A stretch of DNA of 64,000 nt. Source: Crocinitomicaceae bacterium. Its GTDB lineage: Bacteria; Bacteroidota; Bacteroidia; Flavobacteriales_D; Crocinitomicaceae. How positions within the stretch are numbered: the first letter of the stretch is position 1; each line of letters opens with the position of its first letter. The position numbers and the translations under genes are program-made. The stretch is taken from contig JAGYIR010000014.1 in NCBI GenBank assembly GCA_018402525.1, positions 186,001 through 250,000 on the forward strand, given 5' to 3'. Below, one piece after another: positions 8,747 through 17,680 of this stretch. The notes beneath the pieces are model-generated. The model was not told the DNA's origin. It saw only the letters and a program-made list of their open reading frames with translations, and did not search any database.

Positions 8747-9646
8747 ATGATGACAAAGAACCTTTTTCTAATTCTACTTTTTTTCTGCTCATTTGGTTTT
8801 GGGCAAACAGTCACCGAAGTTCCTGATCGAACCGACGATAATGTAATCGTTGCCTCCTATAACATCAAATGGATCGGTCAGACCAAGCATGACTTTAAAA
8901 AGTTAGCTAAAGTGATTGCGAATTTTGATGTCTGCGGCATTCTTGAAGTCAAAAAAGAAAGTGCGATTTCGGAGCTAACAGCCCAACTGAAAAAGTTGAC
9001 AAACAAAGATTGGGGCTATGTATATGGTTTTAGAACAACCAATCCTTCTGGAAACTATTTCGAAGCGTACGCTGTGGTGTATAGAAGAGACCGTGTTCAA
9101 TTAGGAGATGGACTTATAAGTAACGTCTGGGACCAAAGAGAAGCGTACCGAAATGATCCGTATGTCGTCTCCTTTAAGCGTGGAAATTTTGATTTTGCGC
9201 TGTTTCTCATTCACACCCGATGGAGCAATGATGACGATGGAACCCGCGCTGGTGAAGTGAAAGAGATTGCCGCCCAAATAAAGTTCTTCCATAAAATCAC
9301 CACCGAACGTGATATACTAATCATGGGCGATTTCAATTACCCAGGAACTTCTACAGTTATGAAAGAAATGGCAAATGAAATTGGTTTTACTCAGTGTGAC
9401 CAAGATCCATTAACCACGTTTAAGCAGGACTATTCCGCCTACGCTAATCCCTATGACCATATTTATGTGCCGTCAAAAAAAACAGCAGATAATGAGTACG
9501 TAGCAAACAGCGCTCAAGCATTCGATGTTACTCACTACATCTACGGCAATAATTCTAAGGCGAGCATGAAGAAATCAAAATCAGAATTGTCTGATCACTT
9601 GCCAGTGTTTGCGGTCTTTAAGACAAATTTAAAAGACGACGATTAA
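8747..9646 (+). CDS. Secreted endonuclease/exonuclease/phosphatase-family protein
   Basis: A 299-residue protein with a signal peptide (MMTKNLFLILLFFCSFGFGQ, cleavage after GFG likely) and a DNase I-like EEP domain (PF03372). Visible catalytic-site motifs are VIVASYNIKWIG near residue 34, GILEVKK (the metal-binding Glu), ILIMGDFNYPG (GDFN, about residue 190), and SDHLPVFAVF at the C terminus (the SDH catalytic His). Export suggests a periplasmic or extracellular nuclease or phosphodiesterase, possibly for nutrient scavenging; the substrate is not known. A degenerate -7 box TACTTTTA lies at 8734-8741, just ahead of the start. Confidence 0.85.
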   Translation: MMTKNLFLILLFFCSFGFGQTVTEVPDRTDDNVIVASYNIKWIGQTKHDFKKLAKVIANFDVCGILEVKKESAISELTAQLKKLTNKDWGYVYGFRTTNPSGNYFEAYAVVYRRDRVQLGDGLISNVWDQREAYRNDPYVVSFKRGNFDFALFLIHTRWSNDDDGTRAGEVKEIAAQIKFFHKITTERDILIMGDFNYPGTSTVMKEMANEIGFTQCDQDPLTTFKQDYSAYANPYDHIYVPSKKTADNEYVANSAQAFDVTHYIYGNNSKASMKKSKSELSDHLPVFAVFKTNLKDDD

Positions 9647-9708
9647 ATCGTACTTTCTACATTTGAGTTTTATCCTTGAAATCACTTTCATTTATCATTG
9701 AAATTCAT

Positions 9709-9716
9709 TATTTTTG
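9709..9716 (+). promoter_or_regulatory. Promoter -7 box TATTTTTG
   Basis: An exact match to the Bacteroidota -7 consensus TAnnTTTG, 38 bases ahead of the lipoprotein start at 9754. No convincing -33 TTG at the right distance was found. Confidence 0.45.
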
Positions 9717-9753
9717 GGTGCAACCAATTACAACACCTACAAACTTATATGTT

Positions 9754-10434
9754 ATGAAAAATTTCTGCTACGTTCTATTTACACTTTCACTTTTTGTATT
9801 GTCTCTTTCGCTAACGAGTTGTGAATCAACCGTAAATAAAACTGGAAATAGTACGCTCCAAATTATGGGTTTAAGTGAAGGGAATCTAATTGATGGTGAT
9901 TCAACATCGAAAACACTCTATTTCACTTACAATTTCGAAAATCAAGGTGTGCTCAACATTCACCAATTATCGGAACAAGATTACAAAAACGACATTGCTA
10001 ACAACCCAATTGAAAAAAACGTTGGACAATTTGGCTTATTCGCACTAGCGCATGCCCAAAATTCCGACGATCCTATCATTTATGGTGATATCAAGTTTAA
10101 TGCAGTTGCAACGTGCGGAAACAACCCTATAAATTTGCAGAATTACGGCAACACTTCAACGTTCACTGATGAAAACGGGAAAAAGTCCATTGACCTATCT
10201 CGTAATTTACTTCTCCCTGAGTTCGTCAACAATATGCATAACCAATTGAACCTAGGTAGTGCTGAGTGCTTTTCACTGGAAGAAATGGAAGCTGATCCAG
10301 GGATTGCATTACGCCAAAAAATCACACTACGCTTGAACATCGAATTTAACCACAAGACGAAATCTGGCGCTGTTGACAAAAAAGAATATACGCTGATTTT
10401 TAAACCTTCCCTACCACTTAGTGTTGAGCTTTAA
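9754..10434 (+). CDS. Putative lipoprotein of unknown function
   Basis: A 226-residue protein starting MKNFCYVLFTLSLFVLSLSLTSCE; lipobox LTSC makes it a probable surface or periplasmic lipoprotein. The mature part is beta-rich with polar loops (for example LYFTYNFENQGVLNIHQL and ITLRLNIEFNHKTKSG). No known family was recognised. The ATG at 9754 was chosen over an upstream in-frame ATG at 9676 because that would bury the signal peptide and would lie upstream of the promoter box at 9709-9716. It is convergent with the HsdR_N-domain gene, with 8 bases between. Confidence 0.7.
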   Translation: MKNFCYVLFTLSLFVLSLSLTSCESTVNKTGNSTLQIMGLSEGNLIDGDSTSKTLYFTYNFENQGVLNIHQLSEQDYKNDIANNPIEKNVGQFGLFALAHAQNSDDPIIYGDIKFNAVATCGNNPINLQNYGNTSTFTDENGKKSIDLSRNLLLPEFVNNMHNQLNLGSAECFSLEEMEADPGIALRQKITLRLNIEFNHKTKSGAVDKKEYTLIFKPSLPLSVEL

Positions 10435-10442
10435 AATTCTAT

Positions 10443-10892
10443 CTAAACGATATCCATCGGTAAATTTTCTAGATATTCAATTGCTCCTGTCTTTTGATTA
10501 ATTTCACAAAACACGTGCTGATTGCCGTTGGTCATAACCAAAAATGGAACTTTCAATTCAAAATTGTACTGCGCTATTTGAAAAAGCGTCGCTTCAGAAA
10601 TGGGAATATGAGTCGCCTTACATTCAACAATCAACACCGGTTCTTGTTGGCGATTAAACACCACTACGTCTGCTCTCTTAGAACGTCCATTGTAATTCAA
10701 CGAATACTCGGAAGCGATAAGTCCTTCAGGAATCTTGTCTTCAAGAATTAATTTATGAATGAAATGCTGTCGCACCCACTCCTCAGGAGTACACAACAAT
10801 TCCCTTTTTCGAAGAATGCACCAAACAAACACCTCGCCGTTTCTTCGCTTAAGGCGGAGATTGGCTTTTGGTAAATTGAGTGGTTCAATCAT
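10443..10892 (-). CDS. Stand-alone HsdR N-terminal (PD-(D/E)xK) domain protein
   Basis: A 149-residue cytoplasmic protein matching the type I restriction enzyme R N-terminal domain family (PF13588, HSDR_N_2). The nuclease core is visible: RSKRADVVVFNRQQEPVLIVECKA gives the D...ExK catalytic triad, followed by FQIAQYN. It has no helicase or translocase region, and no hsdM or hsdS is nearby. Short proteins of this kind are common across Bacteroidota as single genes, so it is more likely a housekeeping nuclease-fold protein than part of a restriction system. It is the last gene of the porX-tsaE-ald run (9-base gap after ald). Confidence 0.8.
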   Translation of the reverse strand: MIEPLNLPKANLRLKRRNGEVFVWCILRKRELLCTPEEWVRQHFIHKLILEDKIPEGLIASEYSLNYNGRSKRADVVVFNRQQEPVLIVECKATHIPISEATLFQIAQYNFELKVPFLVMTNGNQHVFCEINQKTGAIEYLENLPMDIV

Positions 10893-10901
10893 CGCACAGG
10901 T

Positions 10902-12125
10902 TTACTTCATGCCCATAACGAGCAATTCAATATTCTTGTATTTTAGGTCGAATACTTTACCGAGAACTTCGCTGGTTAGAACACCTTTGTAGATATAAAC
11001 GCCACTTCTAAATCCAATATCACGTGCAATCAACTCTCCGCAGCCTCCTTGATTTCCCATATCCACAAGAATTGGAGAGAAAATATTCGAAAGTGCAAAG
11101 GATGCTGTTCTAGAAACTCTGGACGCAATATTTGGCACGCAATAGTGAATAACACCGTGCTTTTCAAAAATTGGATTGTTGTGATTGGTAACGCGGGATG
11201 TCTCGAAGCATCCACCCTGATCTATACTCACATCAATGACCACTGAATCGGCCTTCATGTTCTCAATCATCTCTTCCGTCACCACGCATGGTGTCCTCCC
11301 AAGTGGAGCACGCAATGCGCCAATAACAACGTCTGCTCGCATCAACGATTTAGCCAATACCTTTGGTTGAATAACAGATGTGTACACTCGAGTTCCCAAA
11401 TCATTTTGCAATCGTCTTAATCGCGTTAATGAATTATCAAATACTTTTACGGAAGCGCCTAGTCCCAATGCAGCTCTTGTCGCATATTCTCCAACTGTTC
11501 CAGCTCCAATGACCACGACTTCTGTCGGTTGAACTCCTGCAATTCCGCCGAGCATAATCCCCTTCCCATTGTTGAACGAAGAAAGCAATTCTCCTGCAAC
11601 CAACATGGAAGTTGTACCAGCAATTTCACCCATCGTGCGCACAACTGGAAAACCACCTGATTCGTCGCGGATGTAATCCCATGCAACGGCGGTAATTTTC
11701 TTCTGCATCAATTTTTGCAAAATCATTTTTGGTTGCGTAGAAATTTGCAATGCGGAAATCAACGTTTGATTCCCCGGCATTAACTCAACTTCTTCTTCCG
11801 ATGCGGGCGCGACTTTAAAAATAATATCACACGAAAAGACTTGTTTTCTATCTTGACAAATTTCTGCACCCGCCTCACTGTAATCGTTGTCTGAGAAATG
11901 TGATCCTTCCCCGCTTTTCGTTTCTACCAAAACACGATGTCCATTTGCGACAAGCAGTGATATCGCTTCAGGAACTAATGCAACGCGTCGTTCTTGAAAC
12001 GAAGTTTCTTTTGGAATACCAATATAAAGTGTTCCTTTCTTGCGTGCAATCTCGAGCATTTCCTCCTTTGGAAGCAAACTCCCCTGTTGCATCAACTGTT
12101 TTAAAATGTCTGGATCTGTAATCAT
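10902..12125 (-). CDS. ald: Alanine dehydrogenase
   Basis: A 407-residue protein of the alanine dehydrogenase/NAD(P) transhydrogenase family, which interconverts L-alanine and pyruvate plus ammonia with NAD. The N-terminal substrate domain shows IGIPKETSFQERRVALVPEAI (catalytic-region Lys and Arg), the NAD site is VVVIGAGTVGEYATRAALGLGA, and VVIDVSIDQGGCFETSR and VPNIASRVSRTASFALSN follow. It is about 35 residues longer than the classical 370-residue enzyme, mainly at the N terminus (MITDPDILKQLMQQGSLLP...), which is usual for the Bacteroidota form. Its start overlaps the tsaE stop by 4 bases, implying translational coupling. Confidence 0.88.
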   Translation of the reverse strand: MITDPDILKQLMQQGSLLPKEEMLEIARKKGTLYIGIPKETSFQERRVALVPEAISLLVANGHRVLVETKSGEGSHFSDNDYSEAGAEICQDRKQVFSCDIIFKVAPASEEEVELMPGNQTLISALQISTQPKMILQKLMQKKITAVAWDYIRDESGGFPVVRTMGEIAGTTSMLVAGELLSSFNNGKGIMLGGIAGVQPTEVVVIGAGTVGEYATRAALGLGASVKVFDNSLTRLRRLQNDLGTRVYTSVIQPKVLAKSLMRADVVIGALRAPLGRTPCVVTEEMIENMKADSVVIDVSIDQGGCFETSRVTNHNNPIFEKHGVIHYCVPNIASRVSRTASFALSNIFSPILVDMGNQGGCGELIARDIGFRSGVYIYKGVLTSEVLGKVFDLKYKNIELLVMGMK

Positions 12126-12538
12126 GCGTCGAGTATTATGGTACGAGTATCATCATCGTTTCTACGAATATACGACCAAATAGTATTATCTGGAAGGAGA
12201 TGCTTAATTTTTTCTGGCCACTCAATAAAACAAATACCACCTCCATAGAGCATTTCATCAATTCCAATATCAAACGCCTCTGTTTCATCCTTGATTCGGT
12301 ACAAATCGAAATGGTAAATCTTCCCATACATAGGGCTTTCGTAAACATTCACAAGTGAATAGGTTGGAGAACCATCTACATTTATAATTCCCATTGCGTG
12401 AAGTAACGAGGTGATGAAAGTCGTTTTTCCAACTCCCATATCTGCACTAAAAGCCACCACTTTTCGATTATTCAGCTCCTCCAAAAACAGTTGAGCAGCA
12501 CTTGGCAGATCAGCTAATGAATTAATTTGAATTTCCAT
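12122..12538 (-). CDS. tsaE: tRNA threonylcarbamoyladenosine biosynthesis ATPase
   Basis: A 138-residue P-loop ATPase. TsaE works with TsaB, TsaD and TsaC to place threonylcarbamoyl on A37 of ANN-decoding tRNAs. The Walker A motif is ADMGVGKTT at residues 32-40 (often GDLGAGKTT in relatives), followed by SPTYSLVNVYE and HFDLYRI, both typical of the family, and CFIEWPEKI. Length is normal. It sits directly after porX (stop and start adjacent) and overlaps ald by 4 bases, a compact operon. Confidence 0.93.
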   Translation of the reverse strand: MEIQINSLADLPSAAQLFLEELNNRKVVAFSADMGVGKTTFITSLLHAMGIINVDGSPTYSLVNVYESPMYGKIYHFDLYRIKDETEAFDIGIDEMLYGGGICFIEWPEKIKHLLPDNTIWSYIRRNDDDTRTIILDA

Positions 12539-14083
12539 TTATTTAGGATCTAACTCGACATAAGGGATTAACAACTCTTCTAGTGAAATTCCACCGTGCT
12601 GAAATGTATTGCCGTAATACTGTACAAAATGATTGTAATTGTTCGGATAAACAAAGAAATCGTCGTCCTTGGCAAATACGAATTCAGAGGAAATGTTCGA
12701 CTTGGGTAAAAAGGCATCTTGTGGGTTTTTCACTTGAAAAACTTCCTTCTCCTTGTAGGATAAATTTCTACCGTTTTTGTAACGCAAGTTCGTGTTTGTA
12801 CTTTTCTCTCCTTGAATTTTCACAGGGTTTGAAACTCGAACAGTTCCGTGATCAGTGGTAATAATTAACTTTTTACCTGAATCAGCAATCTTTTTGACTA
12901 TATCCTGCAATGGCGAATGTTCAAACCAAGAAACCGTTAATGAACGGTACGCCGATTCGTCATCTGCCAATTCTCGTATCACTTCCATTTCCGTTCTTGC
13001 ATGCGAAAGCATGTCGACAAAATTATAAACAATAACATTCAATTTATTGTCCAGTAATTGATTGAACGTATCCGCCACCTTTTTACCTGCAGCATGCGTA
13101 GTTATTTTATTGTACGACCATTTAACTGATCTTCCCAATCGTGCCAGTTGTGCTTCCAACAATTGTGACTCGAACAAGTTTTTGCCGCCTTCGTCCTCAT
13201 CGTTCTTCCAGTATTCGGGAAATTTTTTCTGGATCTCAGAAGGCATCAGTCCAGCGAAAAATGCATTTCTAGCATATTGGGTTGCTGTGGGGAGAATCGA
13301 ATAAATAACTTCTTCGTTTTTAATGGTGAAATACTTAGAGAAAATTGGACTTAGCATGCACCATTGATCGTAACGTAAATTATCAATGACCAGCACAAAC
13401 ACGTCTGATTTGTCCAGCAGTGGGTTGATTTTATCCTTGAACAAGGTATGCACCATCTGTGGCGATTCTTCGACTTGATTCAACCAATCCAAGTAATTAC
13501 TCTCTATAAACTTAGAAAACTGGGTGTTTGCCTCTTTCTTTTGCATGTTCAACACCTCTTGCATGCCCTGCTCTTCTGCACCTCCTAATCTCAACTCCCA
13601 GTATACCAATTTCTTGTATACGTCCAACCATTCATCTTTATCCAAACGACTGTTCAGCAACATTCCTAATTGTCCAAACTCTTGCTGGTAGCCTGAATTT
13701 GACTTCTGAGAAACCAATTTACTTTGATCCAAATTCTTTTTGATTGACAGTAGGATTTGATTCGGATTTACTGGTTTGATTAAGTAATCCGCAATGTTGT
13801 TACCAATCGCTTCCTCCATGATATACTCTTCTTCACTTTTGGTAATCATGACGACTGGAACGTGCGGTTTGGACTGTTTAATCTTTGCTAATGCATCCAG
13901 TCCTGAAATTCCAGGCATGTTTTCATCTAAAAAAATAATATCAAACTCTTGCTCAGCGCTTTTATCAACTGCTGTTGAACCGTTATTCACTGGTGTAACT
14001 TCATATCCCTTTGATTCAAGAAATAAAATATGTGGTTTCAATAACTCAATTTCATCATCTGCCCAAAGGATTCTTATTTGCAT
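12539..14083 (-). CDS. porX: T9SS regulator PorX (response regulator with PglZ domain)
   Basis: A 514-residue two-domain protein. Residues 1-120 are a receiver domain with acidic pocket D9/D10, phospho-acceptor D53 in FLDENMPG, and K103 in YLIKP. After a helical linker, a PglZ domain (alkaline-phosphatase superfamily) begins near 225: VLVIDNLRYDQW at 229-240, SILPTATQYARNAFFAGLMPSEI from 261 and TTDHG further on supply the metal-site Asp, Thr and His. PorX, with the kinase PorY and sigma factor SigP, controls type IX secretion genes in Porphyromonas, and PorX homologues have phosphodiesterase activity. No kinase gene is next to it here. It heads the porX-tsaE-ald operon and is divergent from the HD-domain gene. 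Its presence agrees with the T9SS cassette at 23-30 kb. Confidence 0.92.
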   Translation of the reverse strand: MQIRILWADDEIELLKPHILFLESKGYEVTPVNNGSTAVDKSAEQEFDIIFLDENMPGISGLDALAKIKQSKPHVPVVMITKSEEEYIMEEAIGNNIADYLIKPVNPNQILLSIKKNLDQSKLVSQKSNSGYQQEFGQLGMLLNSRLDKDEWLDVYKKLVYWELRLGGAEEQGMQEVLNMQKKEANTQFSKFIESNYLDWLNQVEESPQMVHTLFKDKINPLLDKSDVFVLVIDNLRYDQWCMLSPIFSKYFTIKNEEVIYSILPTATQYARNAFFAGLMPSEIQKKFPEYWKNDEDEGGKNLFESQLLEAQLARLGRSVKWSYNKITTHAAGKKVADTFNQLLDNKLNVIVYNFVDMLSHARTEMEVIRELADDESAYRSLTVSWFEHSPLQDIVKKIADSGKKLIITTDHGTVRVSNPVKIQGEKSTNTNLRYKNGRNLSYKEKEVFQVKNPQDAFLPKSNISSEFVFAKDDDFFVYPNNYNHFVQYYGNTFQHGGISLEELLIPYVELDPK

Positions 14084-14129
14084 GTGCTTAATATTTTATA
14101 GATTTACAATCAGATTTAAAAGTAGACAA

Positions 14130-15371
14130 TTGCAAGCAAACGCCAATACAATTAATAATAAAAAGAAAATCTTTAACGACCCTGTTTACGGATTTATTTC
14201 AATTCCGCAGGAAATTATTTTTGATATTATTGAACACCCGTATTTTCAGCGATTGCGAAGAATCAAACAATTGGGTTTAACGCATTTGGTCTATCCGGGT
14301 GCTTTGCACACGCGATTCCATCATGTCCTAGGTGCCATGCATCTCATGTCCAAGGCAGTAGCGACAATTCGACGAAAGGGTCACGAGATCACAGAAGAAG
14401 AAGAACAGGCGGTTTTACTGGCAATTCTTCTGCACGATATCGGTCACGGACCATTCAGTCATGCTTTAGAACACTCTTTGGTCCATGGAGTTAGTCACGA
14501 GGAAATATCTGGCTTTTTCATTCAACGTTTGAGTGAGATTTTTCATGGTGAATTAGACATGACCCTTGCCATCTTTAAAAACAAGCATCCCAAGAAGTTT
14601 TTACACCAATTAGTTTCAAGTCAATTGGACATGGATCGAATGGATTACTTAAATCGAGATAGCTTTTACACTGGTGTAAGTGAAGGGATTATTGGCTCAG
14701 ACCGTATCATCGAAATGATGAATGTGAAGGACGGTAACTTGGTGCTCGAAGAAAAGGCTGTGTACTCAATTGAAAAATTCTTGGTTGCACGTCGATTGAT
14801 GTATTGGCAAGTGTACTTGCACAAAACAGTTGTTTCGGCTGAGTTTATGTTGATTCACACGTTGAAAAGAGCCAAAACGCTGATTCAAGAAGGCAAAGAG
14901 TTATTCGGAAGTCCAGCCCTACTCTTTTTCATGAAGAACGATATTTCGTGCAACGATTTCGAAACACGACCAGAAATATTGGATGCTTTTGCTCAATTGG
15001 ACGATTATGACATCCTAGGTGCAGTCAAAGTTTGGCAGCATTCAGACGATAAGGTCTTGTCGGAGTTATCCAAGCGTATTGTGAACCGTGACTTATTCAA
15101 GATTGAAATTTCGAAATCGCCTTTTACCCAAGAACGCATTGAGCAAATCAAAAAGCAGGTCACGGAGAAATTAGGATTACAGACAAATGAAGTCGAATAC
15201 TTCGTTCATACGGATATTTTGACCAACAATGCGTACAATGAAGCGAAGGAAAACATCAATCTTATGATGAAGTCGGGAGAAATTATTGATGTGAGTAAAG
15301 CGTCGGATAATCTGAACATCTCTGCCCTATCAAAACCTGTCGAAAAGTATTTTTTAAGTTACCCGAAATAA
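14130..15371 (+). CDS. HD-domain phosphohydrolase (dNTPase/SAMHD1-like)
   Basis: A 413-residue cytoplasmic HD-superfamily protein. The metal-binding set is visible: RFHHVLGAMHLM (first His), ILLHDIGHGPFSHALE (HD), and QLDMDRMDYLNRD (distal Asp). The layout matches dGTPase/SAMHD1-like proteins, widespread as single genes in Bacteroidota; the substrate is unproven. Start: the open frame extends back into porX, but no ATG fits. The TTG at 14130 gives MQANANTINNKKKIFNDPVYG, which begins just ahead of the conserved domain and after the divergent porX start at 14083, so it is preferred. It is convergent with the next gene, 6 bases apart. Confidence 0.82.
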   Translation: MQANANTINNKKKIFNDPVYGFISIPQEIIFDIIEHPYFQRLRRIKQLGLTHLVYPGALHTRFHHVLGAMHLMSKAVATIRRKGHEITEEEEQAVLLAILLHDIGHGPFSHALEHSLVHGVSHEEISGFFIQRLSEIFHGELDMTLAIFKNKHPKKFLHQLVSSQLDMDRMDYLNRDSFYTGVSEGIIGSDRIIEMMNVKDGNLVLEEKAVYSIEKFLVARRLMYWQVYLHKTVVSAEFMLIHTLKRAKTLIQEGKELFGSPALLFFMKNDISCNDFETRPEILDAFAQLDDYDILGAVKVWQHSDDKVLSELSKRIVNRDLFKIEISKSPFTQERIEQIKKQVTEKLGLQTNEVEYFVHTDILTNNAYNEAKENINLMMKSGEIIDVSKASDNLNISALSKPVEKYFLSYPK

Positions 15372-15377
15372 TCCGAA

Positions 15378-16016
15378 TTACTCTCTAGCCAGTTTTCCTG
15401 CTTTCCAATCCTGCACCAGTTTTGCCCATGCATAAGGATTAAACAAGTTATTTGCTGGAAGTTGATTATGCGTATAGAGCTTTGTCGCTGCGATATTCTG
15501 TGAAGCACCATACGCCAAAGAAGCATCCCCTTCCAATCGTGCTGCCACAAACGCCAGGTTCTCACCACTTAGCTCACGCTGTGCTCTTCGCAAGGCATCA
15601 TCATAAGGGCGCATATTGACAAATGCACGAGCGAAATCTTCTCGCGAAGGCCATGGATATACTTGTACTTCTGGTAAATTCAATGTGTCTTTATCAATCA
15701 TGTGAATAATCGAATAACGTTTTTCAGTGAGACTGTCAGGTACGATGTACGAAGAAGTTTTGTATCCAAAAAATGAGAACAGCAAAGTATCTCCTGGCAT
15801 CACCACCATGGAAAAATAACCGTAATAATCGGCAATCACACCACGACGCTGTGTTTTATCAAAAATTGTTGTGTACGCTAGCGGATCTAAACTTTCTCCA
15901 GAAATCACAACACCTGAGAGTTGAATTAATGATGAATCATTTGGTGCATTTTGTTTTTCCTGTCCGAAGGAGAAAAAACTTAGAGTACATAGCATTATCC
16001 CAACTAGTAATTTCAT
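15378..16016 (-). CDS. Secreted carboxypeptidase-regulatory-like domain protein
   Basis: A 212-residue exported protein: signal peptide MKLLVGIMLCTLSFFSFGQ, then a single CarboxypepD_reg-like beta-sandwich (about residues 32-105), with GVVISGESLDPLAYTTIF, GVIADYYGYFSM and DTLLFSFFGYKTSSY. This fold is commonly seen at the start of TonB-dependent receptors and as stand-alone envelope proteins in Bacteroidota. The C-terminal half (PWPSREDFARAFVNM onward) is alpha-helical and of unknown role. It is a single gene convergent with the HD-domain gene. Confidence 0.72.
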   Translation of the reverse strand: MKLLVGIMLCTLSFFSFGQEKQNAPNDSSLIQLSGVVISGESLDPLAYTTIFDKTQRRGVIADYYGYFSMVVMPGDTLLFSFFGYKTSSYIVPDSLTEKRYSIIHMIDKDTLNLPEVQVYPWPSREDFARAFVNMRPYDDALRRAQRELSGENLAFVAARLEGDASLAYGASQNIAATKLYTHNQLPANNLFNPYAWAKLVQDWKAGKLARE

Positions 16017-16130
16017 TCTAATTTATTTGATTTAACAAGAGTAATCAATATAATTATTTTTTGCGACTTTTTTAATTACTTTAACAAAATACTTCTCACC
16101 TACGCTAGTTTCGTTTTGACAAATTATTGT

Positions 16131-16138
16131 TACTTTTG
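16131..16138 (+). promoter_or_regulatory. Promoter -7 box TACTTTTG ahead of guaB
   Basis: An exact TAnnTTTG match, 31 bases ahead of the guaB ATG at 16169. It shows that an alternative in-frame TTG at 16127 cannot be the start. A TTTG occurs at 16115-16118, but its spacing is too short for a -33 box. Confidence 0.5.
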
Positions 16139-16168
16139 CAAGAATTTATTTATAAAATAGGTTCTGTT

Positions 16169-17644
16169 ATGTCGCTTTCCACCAATCTCTCTCAAGTTAA
16201 AGAAGGTCTTACTTTTGATGATGTTCTTTTAGTTCCTGCTTACTCGCAAGTACTTCCAAAAGATGTTGTTTTAACAAGTAAAATAACCCGTAACATTACA
16301 GTAAACACACCGATTGTTTCCGCAGCAATGGATACTGTAACAGAAGCAAGCTTAGCGATTGCGATAGCTCAGCAAGGTGGAATTGGTGTGATTCACAAAA
16401 ACATGAGTATCGAAGAACAAGCGCTACAAGTGCGCAAAGTAAAGCGTTCGGAGAGTGGAATGATTTTAGATCCAGTTACCCTTTTGGAAACATCGAAAGT
16501 TGCGGACGCTTTGCAGTTGATGCGAGAAAATAAAATTGGTGGAATTCCAGTCATTGATGAAAATAGAAAACTAAAGGGAATTGTAACCAACCGTGATCTG
16601 CGATTCGAAAAAAATCACCAACGACCTATAAAGGAAGTGATGACTTCAAAAAACATCATTACGACTTCTGAAAATACCAACCTTGGAAAGGCAGAAGACA
16701 TTCTACAAGAAAATAAAATTGAAAAGTTACCAGTTGTCAATAGCGATAATGTACTTATCGGCCTAATTACTTTTCGTGATATCATAAAGGTAAAAGAACA
16801 TCCAAATTCATGTAAAGATAGTTATGGACGTTTGCGCGTAGCTGCTGCAGTTGGCGTGACAAATGACACCGTCGACCGTGTGGATGCCTTGTTCGAAGCT
16901 GGGGTGGATGCTATTGTTATTGACACTGCTCACGGTCACACAGAAGGAGTTGTTGTCAAACTGAAAGAAGTGAAAGCAAAATATCCGGAATTAGATGTAA
17001 TTGTTGGAAATATTGCGACGCCAGAAGCCGCAAAGTTCCTAGCCGACGCTGGAGCGGATGCTGTAAAAGTTGGAATTGGTCCTGGATCAATTTGCACGAC
17101 TCGAATTATTGCTGGGGTCGGTGTGCCTCAACTTTCTGCTGTAAACGATGTAGCGATTGCACTAGAAGGCACAGGAGTTCCTGTTATTGCAGACGGTGGA
17201 ATTCGCTATACTGGAGATATTGTAAAAGCAATTGCCGCCGGTGCGGACACTGTCATGGTTGGCTCGATGTTTGCAGGAGTCGAGGAATCGCCAGGGGAAA
17301 CGATTATTTACCAAGGGCGAAAATTTAAAACCTACCGTGGAATGGGATCCTTGGAAGCAATGCAAAAAGGTTCAAAAGATCGTTATTTTCAAGACAGCGA
17401 AGATGACGTAAAGAAATTAGTCCCCGAAGGAATTTCAGGACGCGTTCCTTTTAAAGGTAAATTGGATGAAGTAATGTATCAAATTGTAGGTGGATTAAGA
17501 TCTGGCATGGGTTATTGTGGCGCTGGAAGCATTGAGGATTTACAAGGCGCTAAATTTGTGCGAATAACCAGTGCAGGAATACACGAAAGTCACCCCCACG
17601 ACGTTACCATCACAAGAGAAGCACCAAACTATAGTATAAAATAA
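16169..17644 (+). CDS. guaB: Inosine-5'-monophosphate dehydrogenase
   Basis: A 491-residue enzyme that oxidises IMP to XMP with NAD, the rate-limiting step to guanine nucleotides. The order is normal: N-terminal barrel start ([18 protein letters not shown]), a tandem CBS (Bateman) insert at about 97-215, then the rest of the TIM barrel with [19 protein letters not shown] (catalytic Cys309), [12 protein letters not shown], the YRGMGSL phosphate loop and the flap ending in [10 protein letters not shown]. Length is typical. Start at ATG 16169 is supported by the -7 box at 16131-16138. A separate promoter for the next gene lies right after its stop. Confidence 0.97.
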   Translation: MSLSTNLSQVKEGLTFDDVLLVPAYSQVLPKDVVLTSKITRNITVNTPIVSAAMDTVTEASLAIAIAQQGGIGVIHKNMSIEEQALQVRKVKRSESGMILDPVTLLETSKVADALQLMRENKIGGIPVIDENRKLKGIVTNRDLRFEKNHQRPIKEVMTSKNIITTSENTNLGKAEDILQENKIEKLPVVNSDNVLIGLITFRDIIKVKEHPNSCKDSYGRLRVAAAVGVTNDTVDRVDALFEAGVDAIVIDTAHGHTEGVVVKLKEVKAKYPELDVIVGNIATPEAAKFLADAGADAVKVGIGPGSICTTRIIAGVGVPQLSAVNDVAIALEGTGVPVIADGGIRYTGDIVKAIAAGADTVMVGSMFAGVEESPGETIIYQGRKFKTYRGMGSLEAMQKGSKDRYFQDSEDDVKKLVPEGISGRVPFKGKLDEVMYQIVGGLRSGMGYCGAGSIEDLQGAKFVRITSAGIHESHPHDVTITREAPNYSIK

Positions 17645-17646
17645 CG

Positions 17647-17654
17647 TATATTTG
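17647..17654 (+). promoter_or_regulatory. Promoter -7 box TATATTTG for the PPIase cluster
   Basis: An exact TAnnTTTG match 3 bases after the guaB stop and 27 bases ahead of the first chaperone gene (start 17681). The -33 region has no good TTG. Confidence 0.4.
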
Positions 17655-17680
17655 AAACTCTAAAAAAAAATTAAGTAATT

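Noticed and set aside
10443-10892. Type I restriction system
   Set aside because: Only the short HsdR_N domain is present; no helicase part, methylase or specificity gene is nearby.
13794-14129. Longer N terminus of the HD-domain protein
   Set aside because: It would lie entirely antisense to the porX receiver domain, and its translation is not domain-like.
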